Shown here piece after piece: positions 17,601 through 25,651 of a stretch of DNA of 64,000 nt. Every line of letters begins with the position of its first letter. Position 1 is the first letter of the stretch. The notes below the pieces were generated by a model, which worked only from the letters and a program-made list of their open reading frames with translations, made no database searches and had not been told where the DNA came from. A program made the position numbers and the translations under genes. Source of the stretch: QHXN01 sp032162705 (GTDB taxonomy: Bacteria > Acidobacteriota > Blastocatellia > Pyrinomonadales > Pyrinomonadaceae); contig JAVRON010000024.1 in NCBI GenBank assembly GCA_032162705.1, positions 1-64,000 on the forward strand. The letters are read 5' to 3'.

Positions 17601-18187
17601 GCGTGTGGGAGTTGCCGTTTTTCCGAAACCGAGGTGACGCGCTCGGAAGCGTTCTCGGCGGCTGGCAGGTGAGCGGCATTCTGACCGCGCACTCGGGCTT
17701 CCCCTGGACGCCCGTCATCGCCGACTGCGTCAGCACGCGGGGCCCTTCGCTCTGCCCCGCGCGCCCCGTCGCGTACTTCGGCAACGTCGGCAACGACAGC
17801 TCGGATGATGCCTTCATCACGGGGAGCAACACGGCGGCCTGCTTTGTCAGGGACGCGTCCGGGAACATCATCGGGAACCAGAATCGCTGCTTCAGTCTGG
17901 CCTCGCCGGGCACGCGTCTGCCCGGCATCGGGCGCAACTCGTTCCGCGGCCCGCGCTACTTCGACGTGGACATGAGCCTCGCCAAGCGCTTCCGCGTGCC
18001 GCACGTTCTCGGTGAATCGACGTTCCTCGAAGTCAAGGCGAACTTCTTCAATGCCTTCAACCTTCTGAACCTTCAATCGTTCGCCTTCGCCAGTTCGAGC
18101 ACGACCGTCAACAATTCGAACTTCGGCCGCTCCGAGCGGGGACTGGCCGGTCGCGTCGTCGAGCTGCAAGGCCGCTTGACGTTCTAA
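14663..18187 (+). CDS. Oar-type TonB-dependent outer-membrane receptor
   Basis: The 1,174-residue protein has a signal peptide (ending ATQARAQ near 28), then a carboxypeptidase-regulatory-like beta domain (GIQGTVTDPAGAVVPAASVT). A plug-like region follows (NNFQIDGTSVNSLTF), then a long beta-barrel with many aromatic-rich strands. The last residue is Phe (ELQGRLTF), as in Omp85-inserted barrels. Such Oar/SusC-like proteins take up oligosaccharides or other large substrates with TonB. Position beside xylFGH and the amylase genes suggests a glycan ligand, which is inference. GGAGGT lies 7 nt before the ATG. Confidence 0.9.
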   Translation: MGHKLSALFRAVLCALALFSFATQARAQFRAGIQGTVTDPAGAVVPAASVTLKNNETGRTQTATSSDEGFYRITELPPGKYTLSIEKAGFKKTTFEDLVVNAEQVQGVDVVLTAGEVAETVTVTDSATPALETENPNINKAITTQEIKQLPQFGRDPYELLRLTPGVLGEGARGGAGGAVGLPNQTGPGGSNRSIFQTENQPQISANGQRVSANNFQIDGTSVNSLTFGGAAVVTPNQESVKEVRVIANVYSAEYGRNSGAQVLTVSQNGTNQFHGSLFLKNNSPGLNSFNKYGGLNNARPVRVNQHLNQFGGSIGGPLPIPRFGEGRPPAFKLAKNKAFFFFSYEGLRSNNTDTVSAFVETPEFRQLVQQTRPGSIAARILNAPGIQPRIVGVVPTTCSAAGFPSGNFPLCQVVGSGLDIGRPAGAQGQYLPFSSLNGGGLDGIPDIQFVQLAVPTISRGNQFNPRIDLNPNDRNSFTFSSYISHFDGLGGDAAGRSRPMGDIRTTPTNQFGTVTWTHTISPTILNEARVNATRFAFNEIKSSSDTNFGIPRIEIENMPGDRLRFGAPWAETTPGIFAENTFELRDTLRVVRGSQGWSFGGEVRKEQDNNDLSGGSRPLFTFAGLFNFVNDTPLFYQINADPRTGGPAESQRYFRSATYAAFGQNDWKVRPNLTLNLGLRWEYFAPLSEKQNRLSNLVLGPAGSELTGARLVSGGDKLYPPDRNNFAPRLGFAYSPNYGNAFGGMLNENRLVLRGGFGVAYNRVPIVLFANTRGNPPFFARYGICCGTSAQDFSTPFNNGQILYALGANNSPFSYPINPALRATFNPTTGLPVLPPGAQVELYGAPPEVATPYVYTYSLEGQYSLPGHLTAELGYQGSSSRKLIRLVNERFLFTDPGTFSGIFFPTPDASASYNAMIARLSRRLSGGLQFDAVYRWAKSIDVNSNEGPGGATNPTFPLDVRQERGPSDYDVRHNFVASSVWELPFFRNRGDALGSVLGGWQVSGILTAHSGFPWTPVIADCVSTRGPSLCPARPVAYFGNVGNDSSDDAFITGSNTAACFVRDASGNIIGNQNRCFSLASPGTRLPGIGRNSFRGPRYFDVDMSLAKRFRVPHVLGESTFLEVKANFFNAFNLLNLQSFAFASSSTTVNNSNFGRSERGLAGRVVELQGRLTF

Positions 18188-18258
18188 CTTTGAGATAAAG
18201 GCGCGGGCACGAGCGAGCATGTTCGTCGTCATGGCCGCGTTGTGAGGTCGAAACGAAC

Positions 18259-18406
18259 ATTCACATGGATGAACAGGATAGGCAGGATGAAAGCAGTTAG
18301 GCAGGATGAAAACATTTAGGATTTGAGATTTGAGATTTGAAAATTTCAAATCTCAAATCTCAAATCTGAAATCGACAATTCTCTAATCCTGTTCATCCAT
18401 GTGAAT
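18259..18406. repeat. Nested intergenic palindrome (ATTCACATGGATGAACAGG outer, GATTTGA inner)
   Basis: The outer arms pair ATTCACATGGATGAACAGGA with its complement ending at 18406. The inner core is a perfect 23-bp stem, 18320-18342 against 18344-18366, made of three GATTTGA heptads per arm around a single base. The left half also contains GGCAGGATGAAA repeats. It separates the convergent Oar receptor and TPR genes. Confidence 0.9.
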
Positions 18407-18454
18407 TTCCCTTTTCTGAGGTAACGCACACCCGCCCGTTCGCCGTTCATTTCC

Positions 18455-19951
18455 TTACGGCTCGCCTTCGCTCGACGGTGGCGTTGGCAGAGCGTCCTCT
18501 ATCTGCTCTTCTTCGCCCGCCGTGCGTCGCGCTTTGCGCTCCTCGTCGAGTCTCTTGAACAACGAAAGCTCGCGCTCGGCCTCCTGCTTCCGGCCCAGAC
18601 GCGAGTAGGCGATGACCATCTGGTAGTGTACGCCGGGGTCGCGCACGCGTATGCGCGCCGCACCTTCGAGCACCTTGAGCGCCTCTTCGTAGCGCCGCCC
18701 GCGCACGAGCAGCCGACCCAGATCGTAGTTGGCGTAGAAGTGGCGCGCGTCGCCCGCGAGCGCACGTCGCAAGAGTTGTTCGGCCTCCGCCTCTCGCCCG
18801 CGTTCGCCGAGGACGAAGCCGAGTTGCGCCAGCGCGTCCACGCTGCCGGGTCTGAGCGAGAGCGACTTGCGCAGAGCGGCTTCCGCCGTCTCATAGTCAC
18901 CAAGCCCGCGCGCCGCGATGCCGACGAAGTAATGCGCCTCTGCCGAGTCTGGGAAACGCTCGGCAGCCGCGCGGAAGACTTCCGCAGCGCGGTCGAAGCG
19001 TGAGAGCAGCATCAGTACGCCGCCGAGGCGCACGCGGTAGACTAGCTTGTCGGGGTCTTCCGTCAGAGCACGCTCATAGAATTCTGCCGCGCCCTCATAA
19101 CGACGCTGCCTGCGCAACTCCTCTGCCAGCGCGAAATGCACCTCCGGGTAATTCTCTCGAAGCGCAAGCGCCTTCTGCCAGAACTCAGCCGCCTCTTCCG
19201 CGCGTCCAAGCGCCGCACTGATAAGACCCAGATGGTAGTAAGCCTCCGGCGCGTTCTGCGAAAGAGCCGCCGCCGACCCGAGCAGCACCGCGGCCTCTTC
19301 ATAACGTTTGAGATTGAAGAGCGCGAGGCCCAGATTAAAGGTCGCCTGCGGATGACCGGGCGCATCACGCAGCACGGCCTCGAACAATGGGGCGGCCTCC
19401 GCAAAGCGTCCCGCGCGCGCGAGCAGCACGCCGAGATTCGCACGCGCCGATACGGACTTCGGATTGAGCCGCGTGGCCGCGCGGTACTCGGCTTCGGCCT
19501 CTCGCAGTAGTCCACGCTGGTCGAGTATGACGCCGAGTAGCGTATGCGCGTCCGTATTCGCGGGGCGCACCGCGAGCGCGCGCCGGACAAGCGGCTCTGC
19601 CTCGTCCCTTCTTCCCGCCTGCAAAAGCTCGACCGCGCGCACGAGCAGCGCCGCAGCCTCTTCATCCGCATGCACGTCCCGGCCCGCCTGTGAACTCTCC
19701 TGTGTCTTCTTCCGTCGCACCTGCGCCGACGCACGCAACGCAGGCGCGTACAGAGAGAGTGCTGTGAGACAGAGCGCCGCGCAGAGTTGTGGCGAGGCTG
19801 AGAAGAAGAGGCGTGCCGATGCCAACGTACGGGCCGAGACCGACGGAGAGGCAAAGGCCGACGAACAGACAGGGGCCGACGAAGAGGAGGCAGCATACAT
19901 GCCCTTCAATAGTCGCCGCACTTGTTCGACGAAACTGTATGGCTTTCTCAT
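18455..19951 (-). CDS. Exported tetratricopeptide-repeat protein
   Basis: The protein of about 498 residues has a long, basic and Ser/Ala-rich N-terminus. A hydrophobic stretch (AALCLTALSLYAPALRASAQ) probably acts as a signal peptide or anchor. At least ten consecutive TPR units follow (for example THTLLGVILDQRGLLREAE; YDLGRLLVRGRRYEEALKVL). TPR arrays bind proteins; no enzyme domain is visible. It is paralogous to the TPR protein ending at 34382, sharing LLGVILDQRG and the C-terminal YSRLGRK block. It is divergent from the GH144-like gene and convergent with the receptor. An upstream TTG would add four residues. Confidence 0.8.
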   Translation of the reverse strand: MRKPYSFVEQVRRLLKGMYAASSSSAPVCSSAFASPSVSARTLASARLFFSASPQLCAALCLTALSLYAPALRASAQVRRKKTQESSQAGRDVHADEEAAALLVRAVELLQAGRRDEAEPLVRRALAVRPANTDAHTLLGVILDQRGLLREAEAEYRAATRLNPKSVSARANLGVLLARAGRFAEAAPLFEAVLRDAPGHPQATFNLGLALFNLKRYEEAAVLLGSAAALSQNAPEAYYHLGLISAALGRAEEAAEFWQKALALRENYPEVHFALAEELRRQRRYEGAAEFYERALTEDPDKLVYRVRLGGVLMLLSRFDRAAEVFRAAAERFPDSAEAHYFVGIAARGLGDYETAEAALRKSLSLRPGSVDALAQLGFVLGERGREAEAEQLLRRALAGDARHFYANYDLGRLLVRGRRYEEALKVLEGAARIRVRDPGVHYQMVIAYSRLGRKQEAERELSLFKRLDEERKARRTAGEEEQIEDALPTPPSSEGEP

Positions 19952-20000
19952 AAAGCGTCTCAAGCCGTCTCTTGAATTCTCCCGATGCGTGGCGTGCTAG

Positions 20001-20006
20001 TATAAT
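20001..20006 (+). promoter_or_regulatory. TATAAT -10 element for the GH144-like gene
   Basis: A consensus -10 hexamer TATAAT lies 49 nt before the preferred ATG. The -35 is weak (TTCTCC, 18 bp upstream), while TTGAAT sits 23 bp upstream. Transcription would start near 20012-20014. That argues against the in-frame GTG at 20013 and for the ATG at 20055. Confidence 0.45.
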
Positions 20007-20054
20007 CCAGCCGTGTTCGCCGCCAAAGATTTCGTCTTCCGAGAGGCACGACGC

Positions 20055-21482
20055 ATGCGACGCTTTGCGCTCCGACTTCTTTTCGCCGCAGCACTCTGCG
20101 CGCACGCCGCGCCTCGCTTCGCATATGCCGCGCCTCGCTTCGCGCATGCTGCTCCAACGGCGAAGCGAGTTGGCGACACGCAGAGGCATGTCGATTCGCT
20201 GAAGCGCGGCGATAACGATTCGCTGAAGCGCGGCAGCTACATCCTGACGCGCGAGGACAAAGTCTTTCTCGAAGACCTCTCGCAACGCGCCTTCCTCTAT
20301 TTCCTCGAACACGCAGACCCGCACACGGGGCTTGTCCTCGACCGCGCACGCACGAGCGGCGAGGCGCACCCCGCCGGCCATCCCTCTCACAACATCACTT
20401 CGAGCGCCGCCACGGGCTTCGGCCTCACTGCTCTCTGCATCGGTGCGGAGCACGGCTGGATTTCTCGCGATGATGCGCGGCGGCGCGTACTCACGACGCT
20501 TCACTTCTTTGCGGAGCGCGCGCAGCAGGAGCACGGCTGGTTCCTGCACTGGATGGACGCCGAGACGGGCGAGCGCCGCTGGCAGAGCGAATACTCTTCA
20601 ATCGACACGGCACTTCTGCTCGCGGGCGTGCTGACGGCGCGGCAGTTCTTCCGCACGGACGCGGAGGTCGTCCGCCTCGCCACGCGGATTTACGAGCGCG
20701 TTGACTTCAAGTGGATGCTTGCTGCGGCGGTGGCAGGCAATCCCCTTCAACTCTCGCACGGTTGGCGACCCGAGACGGGCTTCATCGAGTCGCGCTGGGA
20801 TACATACAGCGAGCACCTCATACTTCAACTGCTCGCCGTCGGCTCGCCGACTCACCCCGTTACGCCGCGCGTCTGGCGCGCCTGGTCGCGTAAGCGCGTT
20901 ACCTACGGCGGCTACACGTACATCAATGACGGGCCGCTCTTCACACACCAGTACACGCAGGCGTGGGCCGATCTGCTGGGCGTGCGTGAGAGCTGGTATC
21001 CGTTCACGAACTACTTCGCGAACTCCGTGGCGGCCACACGCGCGCACCGACAGTTCTGCATCGACCTCGCGGCAGAGTTCCCCGCTTATGGCCCCGAAGT
21101 GTGGGGCATCTCGGCCTCTGACAGCGAGCGCGGCTATGTCGCTTGGGGCGGCCCGCCGCGCGACCCCGCGATTGACGGCACGGTCGTCCCTTACGCGTCC
21201 GCCGGCTCGCTCATGTTCACGCCCGACATCTCGCTCACGGCGCTGCGCGCGTTGAAGGATAAGTTCGGCTCGCGAGTCTTCGGCCACTACGGCTTCGCCG
21301 ACGCGTTTAATCCGACGACGGGCTGGGTCGATACGGATGTCATCGGACTCGATCAGGGCATCACGCTGCTGAGTGCCGAGAATCTGCGCGACGGATTTGT
21401 CTGGCGATACTTCATGAGGAACACAGAGATAACAAGAGCGATGCGACTCGTCGGCCTGCGACGTACGACGCCGACAAGATAA
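20055..21482 (+). CDS. GH144-like glucanase (glycoamylase family, PF10091)
   Basis: The 475-residue secreted protein has a signal peptide (MRRFALRLLFAAALCAHAAP). Its alpha/alpha-barrel domain matches the Pfam Glycoamylase/GH144 pattern: RAFLYFLEHADPHTGLVLDR at the start, and a C-terminal HYGFADAFNPTTGWV followed by GLDQGITLLSAEN. Characterised GH144 enzymes are endo-beta-1,2-glucanases, so the common name glucoamylase may mislead. The substrate here is unproven. GAGAGG lies 8 nt before this ATG. A GTG 14 codons upstream coincides with the predicted transcription start and is disfavoured. It is the only plus-strand gene among minus-strand carbohydrate genes. Confidence 0.82.
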   Translation: MRRFALRLLFAAALCAHAAPRFAYAAPRFAHAAPTAKRVGDTQRHVDSLKRGDNDSLKRGSYILTREDKVFLEDLSQRAFLYFLEHADPHTGLVLDRARTSGEAHPAGHPSHNITSSAATGFGLTALCIGAEHGWISRDDARRRVLTTLHFFAERAQQEHGWFLHWMDAETGERRWQSEYSSIDTALLLAGVLTARQFFRTDAEVVRLATRIYERVDFKWMLAAAVAGNPLQLSHGWRPETGFIESRWDTYSEHLILQLLAVGSPTHPVTPRVWRAWSRKRVTYGGYTYINDGPLFTHQYTQAWADLLGVRESWYPFTNYFANSVAATRAHRQFCIDLAAEFPAYGPEVWGISASDSERGYVAWGGPPRDPAIDGTVVPYASAGSLMFTPDISLTALRALKDKFGSRVFGHYGFADAFNPTTGWVDTDVIGLDQGITLLSAENLRDGFVWRYFMRNTEITRAMRLVGLRRTTPTR

Positions 21483-21513
21483 GAACGGAAGCCGCCGTAG
21501 GTGGCGTAAGAAT

Positions 21514-21680
21514 GTAGCCCACGGCGTCAGCCGTGGGGCTAGCCGAAGATATAAAAAAAGCGAGCCCCGGAGGGGCGAAAGAAGTCCGAGAAGCGACCTT
21601 CTCAAGTTCGATTTCTTTCGCCCCTCCGGGGCTTCTACGATTTTCGTTGCTTGCGGCCCACGGCTCACGCCGTGGGCTAC
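21514..21680. repeat. Composite intergenic palindrome (GTAGCCCACGGC outer, CCCCGGAGGGGCGAAAG inner)
   Basis: The outer arms, 21514-21538 and 21656-21680, match at 23 of 25 positions, and each also folds on itself (CCCACGGC-GTCAG-CCGTGGG). The inner arms, 21564-21583 and 21613-21632, pair perfectly over 20 bp and contain the small palindrome GCCCCGGAGGGGC. A degenerate further copy, CGCCCCTGACGGGGC, follows at about 21689. The element lies between convergent GH144-like and GH13 genes. Confidence 0.9.
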
Positions 21681-21743
21681 ATTATGTCGCCCCTGACGGG
21701 GCTTGTCTTCGGCTCCTGAGATGGCTCCGTCTAGACTACCTTA

Positions 21744-23174
21744 TTACTTCTGCCTCCTGAAAATCCTATATCCCCACGCGTCGAGCGCGACAGCGGGAAG
21801 GCCCGAAATCCGCACGCGCGCGGCACGCTCGGACGGCGGAGCATCCGGCTTCATCGGCTCAGGCGTATCGGGCGTGATGTCCGTGAATGCTGCGCCACCC
21901 GGTACTTCGACCGTGCCGACGAACGGCTGCGTCGAGAAGTTTATGGCGACGACAATCTCCTCGGTCGCGTCGCGTCGCATGTAAGTTGCGAGGCGCGACT
22001 CGTCGGAGTTGCGTAGCCACTCCACACTCCCACGCGTGAGCGCCGCATGGCTTTTGCGAAGCGCGATCATCTGACGGTAGAAGCGCGGGAACTCCGGACG
22101 CCGCTTCTCAATCGGCCAGAAGACGGGCAGGCGGTAGAAGAGCGCCGGGTCGCCCGACTCGGTCGTGTCACCCACCTCCATGCCGTTGTAGAGCATCGGC
22201 ACGCCGTCGAGCGTGAACATCAAAGCGGAGGCGGCAAGCGCGGCAGGCTCGCCGAAGCGCGCGATGGCTCGCCGCTCATCGTGATTGTCGGAGAAGCGCA
22301 TATGCAAAGCGCCGCGTGGGTACTTCGTCTCGTCCGAGTCCCAGGCGACGCGTAACGCCGACGCGTTTTTGCGTCCCTGCAAAACGTCCGTCAACGTGGA
22401 GTGCAGCGACCAGGAGTAGTCGAGGTCGAAGGCGCGCAAGAGAAGCTCCGGATTGTCTGCTTCTGCGAGCATGACGATGTCGGGCTTGACCTTGTTGAGT
22501 TCCGCGCGCGCCTGTTCCCAGAAGTCCGTCGGCACTTCGCCTGCCACGTCGCAGCGGAAGCCGTCGAGGTCTAAATCCTTGAGCCAGAACTTCAGCATGT
22601 CGATCATGTAGCGACGCAGCGCGGGACTCTCGTAGTTCAACTCGGCCACGTCCGACCAGTCGTGCGGGTACGTGATTTTGCCGCCCGAGTCGTGGACGTA
22701 GAACTCCGGCGTCTTCATCATCACGCTGTCCCAGGAAGTGTGGTTGGCGACGATGTCGATGATGACCTTCATCCCGCGCCGGTGCGATTCGGCGACGAGC
22801 CGCTTGAGGTCTGCCGCCGTCCCGTAGTCCGGGTTGATGGCGTAGTAGTCGCGCACGGCGTAGGGGCTTCCCACGGGCCCCTTTTTCTTCTCCTGACCGA
22901 TGGGGTGAATCGGCATCAGCCAGAGAATATTGACGCCCAACTCTTTCAGGCGGTCGAGCTGCGCCGTGACGCCGTCGAAGTTTCCCTGCTCTGAGAAGTC
23001 GCGCGGGTAAATTTCGTAGATGACGCCGCCGCGCACCCACGCGCCCGTGCCCGCGCGCGCCGCCTCCTTCGACACGTCGCGCTGCTGCGCGAGTCCGACG
23101 TTCGTGAAGAACGCGACGGCAAGTAGCGCCGTGAGCATCAACAGCCCTGGGAGTTGTCGTGGTTTAAGTCTCAT
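21744..23174 (-). CDS. Secreted GH13 alpha-amylase
   Basis: The 476-residue protein has a signal peptide (residues 1-29, ending GLAQ). Its (beta/alpha)8 domain carries all four GH13 regions: IDIVANHTSWDS, DGFRCDVAGEVP (nucleophile Asp), VMLAEADNPE (acid Glu) and FSDNHDERR (Asp). It hydrolyses alpha-1,4 glucan bonds in the periplasm. A longer reading frame upstream only translates the adjacent palindrome, so the ATG starting MRLKPRQLP is used. That ATG has no evident Shine-Dalgarno. The MFS carrier gene lies upstream on the same strand. Confidence 0.9.
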   Translation of the reverse strand: MRLKPRQLPGLLMLTALLAVAFFTNVGLAQQRDVSKEAARAGTGAWVRGGVIYEIYPRDFSEQGNFDGVTAQLDRLKELGVNILWLMPIHPIGQEKKKGPVGSPYAVRDYYAINPDYGTAADLKRLVAESHRRGMKVIIDIVANHTSWDSVMMKTPEFYVHDSGGKITYPHDWSDVAELNYESPALRRYMIDMLKFWLKDLDLDGFRCDVAGEVPTDFWEQARAELNKVKPDIVMLAEADNPELLLRAFDLDYSWSLHSTLTDVLQGRKNASALRVAWDSDETKYPRGALHMRFSDNHDERRAIARFGEPAALAASALMFTLDGVPMLYNGMEVGDTTESGDPALFYRLPVFWPIEKRRPEFPRFYRQMIALRKSHAALTRGSVEWLRNSDESRLATYMRRDATEEIVVAINFSTQPFVGTVEVPGGAAFTDITPDTPEPMKPDAPPSERAARVRISGLPAVALDAWGYRIFRRQK

Positions 23175-23187
23175 AAATGAAGAATTC

Positions 23188-23325
23188 ACATGGATGGACA
23201 GGATGGACAGGATGAAAGCATTTAGGATTTGAGATTTTGGGAATTTCAAATTTCAAATCTTCAATTTCAAATCTCGAATCTCAAATCCTGTAAGCTTTTA
23301 CCCTGTCCATCCTGTCCATCCATGT
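23188..23325. repeat. Nested intergenic palindrome (GGATGGACA outer, GATTTGA inner)
   Basis: The outer arms 23188-23211 and 23302-23325 are perfect 24-bp inverted repeats built on GGATGGACA. The inner part has GGATTTGAGATTTTGG on the left and several copies of TTTCAAATCT-type heptads on the right, so the two inner arms differ in length. It ends 14 nt before the amylase ATG. Confidence 0.9.
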
Positions 23326-23404
23326 TTGAATCTGCTCCTTCGTCTTAACCTGTGCCGAGGTAATAAGTCTTAGAGAGATAACTTCCCATGCAAGCACGCA
23401 TCCT

Positions 23405-24829
23405 TCACTTCCAGTCCGAGTCGTCAATCAGTCCGGTGCTTGGCACGGGCTGCGCCACACCCGGTGTCGTTAACGGCTCGTGCTCGTCGCCGCGCAGCAC
23501 AGCGCCCAAAGGCACGCGGTCGGCCACATCCTTAACCAACAGGACGGTGAGCGCCGCGGCCACGAGCAGGCACACGCCGCCGAGCATCACCACGTACAGA
23601 GGGTTATTGTTGAAGACGTGTTTGACGAGCGGCTGGAACGTGAGCGCGGCGGTGATCTCCGGGATGACGATGAAGAAGTTGAAGACGCCCATGTAGGTTC
23701 CCATCCGTTCGGGCGGCAGCGAGCCTGCGAGGATGGCGTACGGCATCGAGAGAATCGAGGCCCAGGCGATGCCGACGCCGACCATCGTCAGCAACAGAAT
23801 CCATTTGTCGTGGATGAGATAGACCGAGAGCAGGCCGATGCCGCCGCAGACCAGAGAGAGTGCGTGGACGGTCTTGCGGCTCGTCGCCGCCGCCACCTTC
23901 GGCAGCAGGAATGCCACGGCGAAGCAGACGACCGAGTAGATGGCGAAGCCGAAGCCGCCCCACTCGTTGCCCTGATCCTTCAAAACTCTCTGTGCCGGGT
24001 CGTCGAGGTTCGTCACGCCGAAGACCTGCTGCGCGGTCGTCAGGCCGAAGAAAATCCACATGCAGAAGAGACCGAGCCAGGTGAAGAGTTGCACGACGGC
24101 AAGCTGCTTCATCGTCGCGGGCATGTTCCTGATACTGTCGAACATCTCGCGGAACCAGTTGCCGAGACCCCGCGTCTCTGCGCGACGGCGCTGGAACTCC
24201 GCCAGGTCGTCGGGCGGATACTCCTTCGATGTGAACACCGTCCACAGCACGGCGAAGAGCAGCGCGAAGGCTCCGACCTGAAACGAATACTTGACGGTCA
24301 GGGGCACGCCGCTCGCCGTCGAGTCGTTGACGCCGAGCTTGCGGAACATCAAAGGGAGCGCGCTGGCAATCGCCGCGCCCGCGCCGATGAAGAAGCTCTG
24401 CATGACGAAGCCCGTGGTGCGCTGCTCCGGCACGAGCTTATCGGCGACGAAGGCACGGAACGGCTCCATCGAGATGTTGACGCTGGCGTCCAGGAGCCAG
24501 AGGAAGAGCACCGCCATCAGCACGAACGATGAATAAGGCATCAGGAACAGGGCGAGCGCGGTCAGGAGCGCGCCGACGAGGAAGTACGGGCGTCGTCGTC
24601 CCAGGCGATTCCACGTCCGGTCGCTCATCGAGCCGATGATCGGTTGGACGATAAGTCCCGTCAGCGGAGCGGCGAGCCAGAGAATCGGGATGTCGTCGGT
24701 GCTCGCGCCCAGATTCTTGAAGATGTTGCTCATGTTGGCCTGCTGCAAGCCGAAGGCGAACTGAATCCCGAAGAACCCGAAACTCATGTTCCAAATCTGG
24801 CCGAAGCTCAGGCGCGGTTTCTCACCCAT
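23405..24829 (-). CDS. MFS sugar transporter (SLC45/GPH-like)
   Basis: The 474-residue inner-membrane carrier has twelve hydrophobic spans. The SLC45/sucrose-maltose carrier pattern shows as PLTGLIVQPIIGSMSDRTWN, then RLGRRRPYFLVG after helix 2-3, and as SMPYAILAGSLPPERMGTYM in the second half. It probably takes up maltose or maltodextrins produced by the flanking amylases with a cation, the specificity being inferred from context. AGGAG and AAGGG precede the ATG. It is followed by the GH13 gene on the same strand. Confidence 0.9.
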   Translation of the reverse strand: MGEKPRLSFGQIWNMSFGFFGIQFAFGLQQANMSNIFKNLGASTDDIPILWLAAPLTGLIVQPIIGSMSDRTWNRLGRRRPYFLVGALLTALALFLMPYSSFVLMAVLFLWLLDASVNISMEPFRAFVADKLVPEQRTTGFVMQSFFIGAGAAIASALPLMFRKLGVNDSTASGVPLTVKYSFQVGAFALLFAVLWTVFTSKEYPPDDLAEFQRRRAETRGLGNWFREMFDSIRNMPATMKQLAVVQLFTWLGLFCMWIFFGLTTAQQVFGVTNLDDPAQRVLKDQGNEWGGFGFAIYSVVCFAVAFLLPKVAAATSRKTVHALSLVCGGIGLLSVYLIHDKWILLLTMVGVGIAWASILSMPYAILAGSLPPERMGTYMGVFNFFIVIPEITAALTFQPLVKHVFNNNPLYVVMLGGVCLLVAAALTVLLVKDVADRVPLGAVLRGDEHEPLTTPGVAQPVPSTGLIDDSDWK

Positions 24830-24853
24830 GTCCCTTTTCGCTCCTCTCAAAGG

Positions 24854-24931
24854 AGAGGTCAGAGGTCAGAGGTCAGAGGTCAGTAGAAAAGCTGTCTTCT
24901 ACTGACCTCTGACCTCTGACCTCTAACCTCT
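24854..24931. repeat. Intergenic palindrome, AGGTCAG heptad family
   Basis: The arms 24854-24888 and 24897-24931 are 35 nt and match at 34 positions, around an 8-nt loop. Each arm contains four AGGTCAG units. The single mismatch turns GGTCAG into GGTTAG and creates the stop codon of the SDR gene (24923-24925), which overlaps the right arm. Confidence 0.92.
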
Positions 24932-25651
24932 GGAGTAGATGCTGATGTCTTCCAACACGACGTTGCGGTCGAGCGAGAGCGCGTACAGAAGCGTCCTCGC
25001 CATGTTCGAGATGTGGACGAAGCCGGGGCGTGCTTCCGTCTCCGCGCTGGTCTGCTCCACGTCCACGAGGCCGGGGCAGAAGTTGAAGACGCGTACGTTC
25101 GCGCCCGTCTTACGCACATGGTCGCGTACCGCTTCGGCGAAGCCGAGCAAGCCCCACTTCGAGGCGCAGTACGAGGGCACGTCGGCGTAACCGTTCTTGC
25201 CCGCCTGCGACGAGACGTTGATGATGTCGCCGAACTGCTGTGCGCTCATCAGGGGCAGCGCCGCGCGCACAAGCCACATTGCGCCCTTCAGATTTGTCGA
25301 GAGCACCGTCTCCCAACCCTCGTCGGTTATCTCCTCGACCGTCTCCGGCACAGCAAGCCCCGAATTGTTGACGAGCACATCCAACGACCCGAAGCGCTCG
25401 ACCGTGTGACGCACCAACGCCTCGCACTGCTCGCGCACGCGCACGTCGAAGGCGTACGTGAAGACTCGCTCCGCGCCCAACGCGCCGTTCAGCTCGTCGG
25501 CGGTGCGTCGCAGAACCGTCTCGCTGCGCGAAGCGATACAGACACGCGCGCCCGCCCCGGCCAGCGCTCCGGCGAACGCGCGCCCGATGCCTGTGCCGCC
25601 GCCCGTGACGACGGCGACCTGCTCAGAAAGTGGTTTTGTTATCAATGTCAT
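24923..25651 (-). CDS. SDR-family NAD(P)-dependent oxidoreductase
   Basis: The 242-residue cytoplasmic enzyme has a classical short-chain dehydrogenase pattern: TGGGTGIG cofactor motif near residues 16-23, LVNNSG, INVSSQAG (catalytic Ser) and YCASK (Tyr and Lys). Its substrate cannot be told. It lies in the amylase cluster: its ATG overlaps the TGA of the upstream GH13 gene (TGATG), so the two are translationally coupled. The final SRG-stop codons are provided by the adjacent palindrome arm. Confidence 0.92.
   Translation of the reverse strand: MTLITKPLSEQVAVVTGGGTGIGRAFAGALAGAGARVCIASRSETVLRRTADELNGALGAERVFTYAFDVRVREQCEALVRHTVERFGSLDVLVNNSGLAVPETVEEITDEGWETVLSTNLKGAMWLVRAALPLMSAQQFGDIINVSSQAGKNGYADVPSYCASKWGLLGFAEAVRDHVRKTGANVRVFNFCPGLVDVEQTSAETEARPGFVHISNMARTLLYALSLDRNVVLEDISIYSRG

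Noticed and set aside
16210..17637. A 475-codon plus-strand frame inside the Oar receptor
   Set aside because: It is a frame-shifted shadow in high-GC DNA; the receptor frame has clear domain matches over the same bases.
23175..23249. N-terminal extension of the GH13 amylase (MKFPKSQILN...)
   Set aside because: It is encoded by the GATTTGA/GGATGGACA palindrome and would displace the signal peptide from the N-terminus.
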